From positions 1,293,063-1,357,062 of the forward strand of contig OX465104.1 of the NCBI GenBank assembly GCA_949987565.1: DNA of 64,000 nucleotides, read 5' to 3'. The translations under genes and the position numbers were made by a program. The notes beneath the pieces are model-generated. The model saw nothing but the letters and a program-made list of their open reading frames with translations. It was not told where the DNA came from and made no database searches. The stretch's first letter is position 1; the number at the start of each line of letters is the position of its first letter. Positions 1-8,899 of the stretch are shown here, piece by piece. The DNA is from Luidia sarsii (taxonomy: Eukaryota; Echinodermata; Asteroidea; Paxillosida; Luidiidae).

Positions 1-507
1 TTCAGGCGCCCCCGAAACCTGCGTGACTTAATTGTCCGAGCAGAGGTTCCCCCTTTGGACTCTTCACCTCCAACCAAATTTGGTACATTTAAGTGTACCT
101 CGAAATGCATTGTTTGCAAGACACATGTCAAGGAAATAGACTCTTTCAATGGACATTCTTCTGGAACTACCCACACGACCTATGGCTCTATCACGTGCAC
201 TACCTCAAACATCATATACCTCATCTCTTGTAGAGTTTGTAATATTCAGTATGTTGGCGAGACCAAAAACACCCTCAAAAAACGAATCTATGGCCATAGG
301 TCTACCATCAAAACTGGTAAAATGGACACCCCTGTTGGGTATCACTTCAATCTCCCTGATCATTCGATATCAGACATGAGTGTACTGGGCATAGAATCAC
401 TTGGTCACCGTAATAATGCTGTCCGTCTTAGCCGTGAGAAAATGTGGATGAAGCGTCTTCGGACTATTCAACCACATGGTCTCAACATCCAGGAGGGTAA
501 TGACTAA
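1..507 (+). CDS. Penelope-like element, C-terminal part with GIY-YIG endonuclease (5' truncated by window edge)
   Basis: The frame is open from base 1 to the TAA at 505-507 (168 residues). It starts with a basic linker (FRRPRNLRDLIVRAEV), followed by a Cys-rich knuckle (CTSKCIVC with a following His), as known from Penelope-like elements between reverse transcriptase and endonuclease. The GIY-YIG module follows: IIYLISC for the first motif, QYVGETKNTLKKR for the second with its Arg, then GHRS, and a late Glu in REKMWMKRL and Asn in GLN as expected for the catalytic and structural residues. The reverse transcriptase would lie upstream of the window. The frame is intact here, so the copy is not very old. 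In families of this kind the endonuclease nicks the target for target-primed reverse transcription. The assignment rests on motif order; a stand-alone GIY-YIG gene is less likely because the 3' flank is shared with another dispersed copy at 53.9-54.3 kb. Confidence 0.8.
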   Translation, partial: FRRPRNLRDLIVRAEVPPLDSSPPTKFGTFKCTSKCIVCKTHVKEIDSFNGHSSGTTHTTYGSITCTTSNIIYLISCRVCNIQYVGETKNTLKKRIYGHRSTIKTGKMDTPVGYHFNLPDHSISDMSVLGIESLGHRNNAVRLSREKMWMKRLRTIQPHGLNIQEGND

Positions 508-840
508 CACCATGCAGCTTTCTGATAATCCTTCTTTTGTGTTCAGTCCTTCACACTTCTCTCTTTGATCTTTCCCCCTATTGTCACTAATCCCTACCCC
601 ACTCCTTGCCCTTCTCTTTGATCTTTCCCCCTCCTCTCATTAATCCCTACCCTACCCCCTGCCCTTCCCTTTGATCTCTCCCTAACAGCTTCACTCTTTG
701 TCCTTTGTTTCTCATCCGTGTCCTATTCACTCTCCCCCTTCCTTCGTGTACACGTATCTGTTTTGTCCTTGTCACTCTGCCTTTGAGAAAGGTCCTGCTA
801 GGATCGAAACGTCAGGCCCACTAAATTTTAGATTTATTTT
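1..840 (+). mobile_element. Penelope-like retroelement 3' end
   Basis: After the stop codon comes a pyrimidine-rich 3' untranslated region with a partial tandem repeat (CTTTGATCTTTCCCCCT type, 540-690). A terminal stem-loop motif follows at 781-813 (CTTTGAGAAA, a 5-bp hairpin, then GAAACGTC), then an AT-rich tail. A second, diverged copy lies in the opposite orientation at 53868-54290 and matches both the last part of the ORF and this 3' region. The element sits in intron 5 of the MBOAT7-like copy B, opposite to its transcription. Confidence 0.8.
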
Positions 841-938
841 ATTTTGTTTAATTGATTTATTTATTCATTTATTTATTTGTTTATTTATATATATATATAT
901 ATATCTTTCTTTTTTTTGGGGGGGGGGAGATGGCTTAC

Positions 939-1103
939 CTCTGGATTTGGGCGGGGTCAATCGTGGGTCCCTGGCCCACCCTGGGCTTGGTGGAGACTGG
1001 GTAGGCGCCCAGTGTGGACGAGATGCAGACACACTCTGAGAGCAGCCAGGCGGAGTACATGCGCAGACGAAAGAACATGAACATGGGCACCATGTACAAT
1101 GTC
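939..1103 (-). CDS. mboat7: copy B exon 5
   Basis: The acceptor is CCCTCCTCAG|GACATTG and the donor ATCCAGAG|GTAAGCC. The 165 bp equal exon 5 of copy A exactly. It encodes LYMVPMFMFFRLRMYSAW and LGAYPVSTKPRVGQGPTIDP. The 3' 135 bp and the start of intron 5 are almost identical to copy A. Confidence 0.9.
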
Positions 1104-4100
1104 CTGAGGAGGGGGAGAGAAAGAGATAGAGACTCAGACAGGAAGAGACAGGAGGAGACAGAGAGGGGCAGAGATAGACAAAGAGGGGCAGAGACAGACA
1201 GAAAAAGACAGAGACAGGCAGAGACAGAGAGAGACAGAGAGAGACAGGGAGGGGCAGATACAGACAGGGACAGAGACAGAGACAGAGAGATACAGAGAGA
1301 GACAGAGAGAGACAGAGAGAGACAGAGAGAGACAGAGAGAGAGACAGACAGGAAGAGACAGAGAGATATACAGTAAGAGACAGACAGAGACAGACAGAGA
1401 CAGACAGAGACAGAGAAACCGGTAGAGTGATACAGAGAGAGACCGAGAGAGACAGAGAGGGGCAGATACAGACAGGGACAGAGACAAGGACAGAGACAGA
1501 GAGATACAGAGAGACAGAGGGAGACAGGCAGAGAGAGACAGAGAGAGACAGAGAGAGACAGAGAGAGAGAGAGAGACAGAGAGAGACAGAGAGACAGAGA
1601 GACAGAGAGAGAGACAGAGAGAGACAGAGAGACAGAGAGACAGAGAGAGAGACAGGCAGAGAGCAAAAGGGACATGACAGACAGGGACAGATAGAGAGAC
1701 AGAGACAATGAGAGAGGAAAGAAATGAGAGAGAAACAGAGAGAGAGACAGAAAGAGAAAGAGAGAAGCAGAGAGAGAGAGAGAGCACCAGTCAGTTCATA
1801 GAACCCCATCTGAACATCTGTAAACCAGTGTTGTAGTTCAGTCAGGGAACCAGTGATCTCCTCATTCCATAAAAAGTTTCAAAACCAATAGTCAAAGTTT
1901 GTGCACTGGATATCATTCAAAATGGGTACCAGTGTGTTCTTTCAGGGCACTTGTTAGTCCCTAGTTATACCTCTGCACATCTGTGAGAAAGTGTGTACTT
2001 CAGTCGTCAGGGCGCCAGTGAATTCCCAGAACCATCAAAACCAACATTCAAAGCTTGAGAGATCGCTGTATGCGGCCTTACCTGTACCAGTAACCGTGCG
2101 TGTAAAACTCATCCGAGCGGACGTAGTCGATGGAAATGTAGTGGGACATGAGCAGAAAGAGGAGTCCGATGGGAACCAGTGTCTTCAGGCGGGCTACCAG
2201 CGGGTCCACGCTGGGTATGTCCTTGGAGTTGCGGCAGTGGATCATGTCGCGGTAGGTCTGGTACTTGTAGTAGGGGCCTGCAGGGGACCGGGGAAAAGTG
2301 GGTTTGCATATATACTACTGCACTGCGGATAGAGGTAAGATTGTGAGTACCAGTCGGCTACCGAAGGCAGGATCTGATACTACCCTGCGATGGGGAGAAA
2401 TGCAGGGGACCGCGGAAAAATGGGTTTGCATATCCTACTGCACTGCAGATAGAGGTAAGATTGCGAGTACCAGTCGACATTCCCCTAAAAGTCTAATGCA
2501 GACAAAGCTTTAGGGCTTTGAAAAAAAAAAAAGTTAGATCAAATAAAAAAAATGTTTCTCATCATTGGTTTTTTTTGCCACCACATCAAATTTTTTTTTC
2601 TTTACAAATAAAACAATAAAAAGACAAAATTGTGATTGATTTTTGCTGCTTCCAGCCGTTGAACCTCGCACATGCACAGCCTACACATCATACCGTACCT
2701 CAAAACAACGGGAAATTATCTAATTTAGCGGGGGGGGGGGATTGTTTTGGAAAAGGCAAAAAAAAAAGTGCCTACATCCCTTTTTTTTTTTTAAGTTCAG
2801 ATGAGAAACTACTAATATTTGTTTTACTTGGACTTATTGCTAGGGTCAGGCTTTTATGAATGAAACAACGAACCAACCCGTGATGATGCCAATGAAGCAG
2901 AATGCATACTGGAAGACGTCCAACACTCCCAGGTCATCAATGACGGGCACGTATCGCAGCTTGGCCTTCATCTCTGCCCCAGGCTGGTCCGAGGGCATGG
3001 CCGGGGGCGCAGTCTTCACCTTGTGGGAGTCGTGCACCTCAAAGGCCACGCCCACCAGCTGCGGGGAAAAAAGGGAGAAACGGCGCAAAGGATAGTGCGT
3101 AAAACGTGGTGTGACGGATATGTGTTGCAGAGCGCCGGTGGTTTGCTATGCGTCAGGCATTCTGAATCTGGGCACCAGTGTAGTCCAAAGACAGACACTT
3201 TTCAGACTATTACAAGACAATATGTAGCATGACAAAAGCTACACAGACGTCCGATTTTGCCAGGTCTTGAGACAGTGTGACTCTGAAAAGAGTCATCGTC
3301 TCAAAAGTTAGAGGGCCTGACATTTTGATCCTAGCAGGACCTTTCTCAAAGGCAAAGTAAGCAGTTTGCAACAGTTTTTTTGTATTTACTTCAAAAGAGA
3401 TATCTTACATAGTGTTGCCACAAACCTTCCACTTGGTACTTCCACCATGCAAATGTGTCAGGTTTGACTAATTTGTATACATAGTGTACTCTCTTAGGCC
3501 AAGTAAAAAAAAAAAATTGGATTCTCATCCTACATGTAACTTGTTGAAAAGAGGAGGATGCGTGCACTTTTTCTTGTTCTTTTTTTTTGCCTTTTCAAAA
3601 CATGATGTTTTCCATAAAGAAGTGCAGTCTAATTTCCAGTCATTTTTAAGTAAAAGTACAATATGAAGGCTGTGCATGTGCGAGGTTCACCAGCTGGAAA
3701 GAGTGAAAATCAATAAAAAAATTGTCTTTTTCTCGTTTTATTAAAAAAATAATAATAATAATTATGCGACGGCATAAAAAACCCATGCGGGTGTGGATAA
3801 GAAACTTTTTTTTCGCAGTGGCTGTTGTTACGGCAGTCGTCCGTGTGGTTCCCTGACTTCACAGTATTTGTCAGGATGTTTAGCTCTTGGAACCAGACTA
3901 TCAGCTAATAGACTGGTTCAACCAGCCTGCAATGCTGACGAAATACAATCAAGTCAGGGAACCACATGGACAACTGCCGTAACAACAGCCACTGCGTTGT
4001 TTTTTTTTAATCGGATTTGTTGATTTATTCCACAGGTACTTAATGTTTCTGATTGTGTAGCGAGTTTTGAGAACTTGGCACATTATTAACCAAAACAACA

Positions 4101-6205
4101 ACAATCTTCCTGGAGGCCGTTCCTGCTAATGTTATGCATATTCATGAACACTCTTTGCTCTGATTGGCCACGTCAGAGTATAGAGCATACTGTAATGACA
4201 ATGGGCCAATCAGACTAAGGGATCGGCAGAATAGCGTTTGGGTGAAGAATGCTGTTGCCATGTGAACATAACCAGTAAAGTACCGGTAGTCAAGAATTGA
4301 GGAATTTAGTTGAGCCTCGACTATTATGCATCAAAATATCATCTGTTGCATGGCAACCACCGTCGCCATGGCAGTGGCCACGGCTGGTCGTTTCTTCTTT
4401 CTTTCTTTCTTTTCTCGACCCACCTTTAGAGTAAGCAAGAGTTGGATGACGTTGGAGAAGGCCGTGGGTGCGGCCAGGCCAAAGTAGTGACCGGCCCGGA
4501 AGAAGGTCAGGTAGGAGAAGCAGAAGATGAAACTCCACTTGTGGCACTTGCTGAAAATTGAAAGATCACGAATTTGGGACAAACTAATTAATCCATTTGG
4601 GAAGGTCACCATCTTAGGACTGGATAATGTACCTCAGGTAGTAAGTGTCAGTACGTTGCTTTCTACAAAAGAAAATCACTTCACCATTCCTACATATGCC
4701 ACAAAATCAGGATTTTTGCAAAAACTGTAACTGTTTTTGTGTAAGTCCTTACTCCTATTTGGAAAGATTTTCACCATAAAAGGCTGGAAAAAATCATAAA
4801 TCCAAATGAGACCACCAATAATAATTGTAGACAATATCCATGGTTTTGATACAATCACTTTCCCCAAATTCATGATTTTGTGACCCGTATCTGTCAGTAC
4901 CAACCAGAGGACTGGTCAGTGTTAGTAGGCCACATTGCTCTGTACAAAACATGCACCTCGATATTCCTACATACGCACCACAAAATCATGACTTTTGGGA
5001 AAACTGTAAGTACATTTTTTTTCGGCAATTGGTTGTGCCAGACCATGGATAATGTCTGCATTTAATAATACAAAAAATGAATTGGTGAATTGGTGGTTTA
5101 ACTTGGGTTTAGGTTTTTTCCCAAACTTTAACAGTAAGGCCGACTAAGGGTATTTAGTTTAGTTTAAACAAAAAACCTTGCCTAAGAGTTTCTTTTTCCA
5201 CCCTTTTACGGTAAATTGAAAACTGTAAGTCCAATATTTTCGGCAAGTGGTTGTGCTAGACAATACAACTGGTGGGCTACTTTGAGTTTGGGTTGTTTTT
5301 CAAGACTTAAAATTATGCTAAAAGTGATAAGTGAGGGTATTAAACTAAAAATCTTGCCAATGTGCCTTAAGATTTCTTTTTCCATACTTTTACAGTGAAG
5401 GGGAAAACTTCCAAAAGTCCAAAAGTCAATAATTAATATTTTCGGCAAGTGGCGGGCTAATTTGGGTTTAGGTTTTTCCCAAGACTTTCATAATTACTTG
5501 ATAGTGTAGTCCGAGTAACTTGGACCCGACAAGTCACTTCTTTTTTTTCTTTCCTTTTTTTCGAATTTTGACATTTTGAGGGTCGATCGGATGACTAAAT
5601 TCTTGCCAAATCTTGCCTTTGGATTTCTATTTCCCCACACTTTTACGGTGAGGTATCAAACTAAAATCTTGCCAAGGTGTTAAACTAAAATGAGAACTTG
5701 CAGAAATGGTAGTCCGAGTTACTTGGACCCTTACAATCGCCCTTTAAAAAAAAAAAAGAGGTTTCGGGCGATAGTACTTTTAGTTTTAGTAGGGTCCAAG
5801 GAAAACTGCTCGGAAACCCAGTTTAAGTAACTATGTGTTCGACTCCATGACTATCACCCGACCAAAACCGCCAGATTTTACCCTACTATTGCCCGAAACC
5901 TCAACAATTTTAAAAAGGGTGATTGTAAGGGTCCAAGTTACTCGGACTATAGTATAGAAATGGGTATTTTCCCCCCAGTTTTAGGGGACGGACCTCGGAT
6001 GAATGCAGGTGACGATGCCTGACACCACGGCCGTGGTTAGCAGCGAGTGGTAGGCTTGCCATCCGCACAGCGCTACCACCATCGACACCCCCACCAGCGT
6101 GCACAGCACCTGCCTCTGCCGGGGGCTCTGAGCCTGTCTGACGGCGTGGCCTAGCCCCAGGGAGAGCAGCAGCATGCACAGGTAGATCCCCTCTGTCGGT
6201 GACAT
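939..6205 (-). CDS. mboat7: MBOAT7-like lysophospholipid acyltransferase, copy B (exons 1-5; 3' part outside window)
   Basis: Joining 6205-5994, 4550-4424, 3058-2878, 2277-2082 and 1103-939 on the minus strand gives an uninterrupted frame of 293 codons plus two bases, with GT-AG borders at every junction. The protein is hydrophobic and multi-pass. It begins MSPTEGIYLCMLLLSLGLGH and carries LCGWQAYHS, TAFSNVIQLLLTL, LVGVAFEVHDS, GPYYKYQTYRD and LGAYPVSTKPRVGQGPT in the order known for MBOAT7 (LPIAT1). That enzyme esterifies lysophosphatidylinositol with arachidonoyl-type acyl chains in endoplasmic reticulum membranes. The catalytic Asn and His lie in exons beyond the left edge, so activity cannot be judged. 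Exon lengths and phases mirror copy A. Introns hold a Penelope fragment, an AGAC array and palindromic MITEs. A closely related MBOAT paralogue is the alternative, but MBOAT7 fits best. Confidence 0.85.
1115..1790 (+). repeat. AGAC/GAGA microsatellite in copy B intron 4
   Basis: This is an imperfect (GACAGA)n/(GA)n tract, purine-rich on the plus strand. It is therefore a pyrimidine tract running into the exon 5 acceptor in gene orientation. Long open frames on both strands here are artefacts of the repeat. Confidence 0.95.
2082..2277 (-). CDS. mboat7: copy B exon 4
   Basis: The acceptor is CCCTGCAG|GCCCC and the donor GGTACAG|GTAAGG; 196 bp. It encodes GPYYKYQTYRDMIHC through FYTHGYWY. Part of the intron next to its acceptor is tandemly duplicated (2280-2475). 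Confidence 0.85.
2280..2475 (+). repeat. tandem duplication beside the copy B exon 4 acceptor
   Basis: A segment starting GCAGGGGACCG at 2280 recurs at about 2400, with the same order of GTGGGTTTGCATAT, CTACTGCACTGC and AGAGGTAAGATTG. The duplicate has lost the acceptor AG (minus-strand CTGCAT instead of CTGCAG), so it is not a second splice site. Confidence 0.75.
2878..3058 (-). CDS. mboat7: copy B exon 3
   Basis: The acceptor is CCCGCAG|CTG. The donor ACGG|GTTGG is weak, but it has the same phase and a GTT-type start as in copy A. The 181 bp encode LVGVAFEVHDSHK, a variable hydrophilic loop, and FQYAFCFIGIITG. Confidence 0.85.
3313..3356 (-). mobile_element. degenerate Penelope-type terminus
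   Basis: GCCTGACATTTTGATCCTAG and AGGACCTTTCTCAAAGGC are the reverse complement of the terminal motif at 781-815, here in intron 2 of copy B. Confidence 0.6.
3814..3996. mobile_element. palindromic MITE in copy B intron 2
   Basis: The arms 3814-3859 (CGCAGTGGCTGTTGTTACGG...) and 3951-3996 are near-perfect reverse complements of about 46 bp. Shorter complementary blocks lie further in, so most of the 183 bp can fold into one hairpin. T-runs flank both ends. There is no coding capacity, as expected of a non-autonomous DNA element. Confidence 0.75.
4158..4217. repeat. short inverted repeat
   Basis: CTGATTGGCC and GGCCAATCAG flank a short spacer. The inverted CCAAT boxes may be the remnant of a palindromic element; they could also be chance. 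Confidence 0.35.
4424..4550 (-). CDS. mboat7: copy B exon 2
   Basis: The acceptor is TTTTCAG|CAAG and the donor CTAAAG|GTGGGT; 127 bp. It encodes KCHKWSFIFCFSYLTFF through TAFSNVIQLLLTLK, a membrane segment that aligns with exon 2 of copy A (one codon longer). Confidence 0.85.
4615..5500. repeat. internally duplicated intron 1 sequence of copy B
   Basis: Blocks near 4615-4735 and 4890-5010 share GTCAGTA, an ATTCCTACATA-like core, CACAAAATCA and AAAACTGTAA. The GGCAAGTGGTTGTGC block recurs near 5025, 5240 and 5445. These are old, degenerate tandem or dispersed duplications without coding potential. Confidence 0.5.
5710..5950. mobile_element. TIR-bearing MITE in copy B intron 1
   Basis: Left end TAGTCCGAGTTACTTGGACC (5710 on) and right end GGTCCAAGTTACTCGGACTA (to 5949) form terminal inverted repeats of about 40 bp. 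An inner pair, GAGGTTTCGGGC and GCCCGAAACCTC, also matches. A further half-copy is at 5505-5530. It lies about 45 bp from the exon 1 donor. Confidence 0.8.
5994..6205 (-). CDS. mboat7: copy B exon 1 (start codon)
   Basis: The ATG is at 6205-6203 and the donor reads CCGAG|GTCCGT, leaving phase 2. The 212 bp match exon 1 of copy A in length and phase. It encodes 70 residues with two hydrophobic stretches and the shared core VVALCGWQAYHS. Upstream is a GGAC-rich 5' leader. Confidence 0.85.
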
Positions 6206-6888
6206 TGTTGTTCCCCCGAGATTTCGACGAGAAAGAGAGGAGGACGGACGGACGGACGACGGATCAACTCGGTTCCTTCCTGGTTGTTTGTTTGTTGTTG
6301 TCCGATTGAGGGCGCTGTTTAAAAATAACGGTGGGGGCGTGACACTAAAATCGAACACTAAATCGAGCTGCCATTGATGAACACTGTACAAAAACACTCA
6401 CTTTCAAAGCCAATTATTCCACACCCAGAAGTTCTCAGTTCTTGTAGCCATACTTGAAATTGTACTTTGGACCTTCATCTCTCAGATTCTTTTAAATTTG
6501 TGTGCCTTTAACCGATTAGATTTTTTGCTAATTACCCCAGAAAATAAACACCAAAAAATGTATGTGTAGAAGTCCAAGCCGAATTTCTGCCAAGGGTTTT
6601 GGGATGGACCCCCTCCACTTCTACAGCCAAATAGGGCCACATTTAAAACCAGATATCGTCCAAATGAGATACCAAATTGAAGAGTGAACCCCCAGGTTGT
6701 CTTCAGTTTCACTTATTCTACAATGTATCAGTTGATTAACCTCCAAAGACCCCTTATTAAAAAAAAAAGTTGTGTCCACAGCTTTTGGATAACAGCGACA
6801 AAGCCGGAACCAAAGCCTAAGCTGGGTTTTGGAAAAAGGACCTAGTAAGTTTTTGATTACCATGAAAAATGTCAAAAGAATTACAACG

Positions 6889-6975
6889 CCTGACGTTTTG
6901 ATCCTAGTATAAGACCCTTTTCAAAAGACTTTTGCTTTAAAGGGAATTCCAGCTAGGATCGAAACATTAAGACAA
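6889..6975. mobile_element. two degenerate Penelope-type termini, head to head
   Basis: GCCTGACGTTTTGATCCTAG (minus orientation) is followed within 50 bp by AGCTAGGATCGAAAC (plus orientation). Both are variants of the 781-815 motif. Confidence 0.5.
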
Positions 6976-8127
6976 AAATTGATATAAATAATTTAAGAAA
7001 TAATCATTCAAACACAAAGTAAGTTGTTTTATGATTAAGGTCTCAATGCCGAATATCATGAAATACTCAAGAATCGCTTAGGAATTTCATAAATTGGTCC
7101 CGTAATGAAAATACAGATGAAATTATTGACATCCAAGAGGTTGAGAGCTGATAGACTTTTTAAGGTATAATTCGGTGAAAAATTATATTTATTTTCTGGA
7201 TTACTGCATGATACAGAGTTGCTTATACAGTAAAGAAAACAAAACCTTTAAAAGAATTTGCACAATACCCTTAAAATTCAGCACTGCCCGAAAACCATCA
7301 AAATACTTAGCTATTCAAATTCCAAATAATTATATAGATATCGCTTAGTTGTACTTACTTTAAAAAAACATCTTTTAAAAGATTTTGCGTAATGCCCTTG
7401 TATAAAATTCAGCACCTTTAAAAAATACCCTACACCAAAAATAAATAGCCTTCCTCAAACCCAAATATACAGATACTAATCAGATAAGTCAAAAAAGTTG
7501 CTCACGTATAATCCGATCATGGCAATTGCAGAAAAATACAAAATCTTTGTAATATCAGGCTTAAAAATTGAATGAGTGCTTCAAAAGATTCCCAAAAAGC
7601 ATTTCCCCTGCAATAAAATATATATCATACTATCTAATCCACTCTAGAGTGTAGTACTGTCATCGTATCGTAGAACTGGATTGTCTTCTGTAAATAAATC
7701 TCTTTATCACAATTTCCCTGAAGAGTTATGAGCCTGAGTTGTTGGAAACTTTTCTTACACTATTCTTAATCATGTCAGTTACTGATTTAAGTAATAACGC
7801 AACAGGCAATCTTCTGTTGAGAAGGATTCTGCAAGGATCAAACCGTCATTGTTTTGGACAGTCGCTGATTGTCACAGATCTAGAAGACACCAAAGACGGA
7901 CTTTTCAAAGACTGTTAACTCAAAGACAGACATTTCAAATATCGGTGCACCAATGTCTTAGGAGGGCGTTACACCCTACAATATACATCTACACCGTCAC
8001 CACTGAAAACTTCATGAAAAACCAACAAAGGAGGATGTCCAAATCATTGCAATAAACTCTAAATGATAGCACGGAATTCCCTGATCAGATCAGATTCGAC
8101 TGACTCTTTGAATAGTGGGCGCCAGTC

Positions 8128-8175
8128 AGAGGACTGATGATGGGCAGAGCACACAACGTCCGAAATGTTGAGTTT
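8128..8175 (+). other. hammerhead-like segment of a dispersed element
   Basis: CTGATGA at 8134-8140 is followed by GGGCA, a loop, CGTCC and GAAA at 8162-8165. This is the order of a hammerhead ribozyme core around stem II. The stem is imperfect, with a mismatch next to the core, so activity is doubtful. A related segment is at 18725-18765 on the minus strand. Confidence 0.3.
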
Positions 8176-8562
8176 TTAGAAACTCTCTTTTGAAAGAGAT
8201 GACTCACATGGTCTCACTGTAAACTTTCCACAAAGTTCCCCGATGCCTTTTTCCACCTACAAGCATACTTAAGAAAAAACCTAATAACTCCCAAAATTAA
8301 CCAACTGAAATTAACAAAATTAACAAATTAACTCATACAAAAAATGGAAACCACTGTTTTCTCAAGTGCCGCACATTTTGTAAAGTAACGTGTGTGTTCC
8401 CTTTTCAGGAAGAATAACTTGATTTACTTCCTTACATTTTTCTCTTTTCCTTGCCATTTTTTTCAATTTGTTCAAAAAGTGACCAGCCAGGTTTTCATTG
8501 ATTCGTTTAATTTGAAATAAACAAATAGAAAACACAAACCCAGAAATCAGAAAGAGAAACCT

Positions 8563-8899
8563 TCATTGCACTTTCTCAGGGATCTTGGGCGGTCGGCCGA
8601 GGGCGGCCACGCCCAGAAAGGCCAGGGCCAGGGCGTGGCCAAGGAAGTAGGTCGACGCCCAGTAACGCAGGGTGGCCCCAAAGCCCAGGAGACGGAAGCC
8701 CATGTGGACGTACTGGAAGGCGAGGCACTTGAGCAGCCAGCCGACGGCATCGCGCCAACTGAACGCACGGCCGGACCGATGGAAGAGCGCCCTCGCCCTG
8801 CCCTCGGCCAGCAGGAGGAGGGGCGTGGTCAGGAAGCAGAGGAGGTAGCCGGGATCGGTGCCGTGCCACAGGCCACTGACCAGGAACGTCACGGACATG
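8563..8899 (-). CDS. mboat7: copy A exon 7 (catalytic His, stop)
   Basis: The acceptor is CTGACAG|CATG and the TGA stop is at 8565-8563. It encodes VSGLWHGTDPGYLLCFLTTP, a Trp-rich amphipathic stretch, LRYWASTYFLGH and the tail PPKIPEKVQ. It is much more GC-rich than its flanks. Confidence 0.9.

Larger units (their letters stand above)
6206..8562. other. spacer between MBOAT7-like copies
   Basis: This is AT-rich, non-coding sequence between the 3' end of copy A and the start of copy B. It holds two head-to-head Penelope-type termini (6889-6975), a half MITE (6780-6848, CCGGAACCAAAGCCTAAGC type, related to 14643-14893), and a hammerhead-like segment near 8134. I see no exon. Confidence 0.6.
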
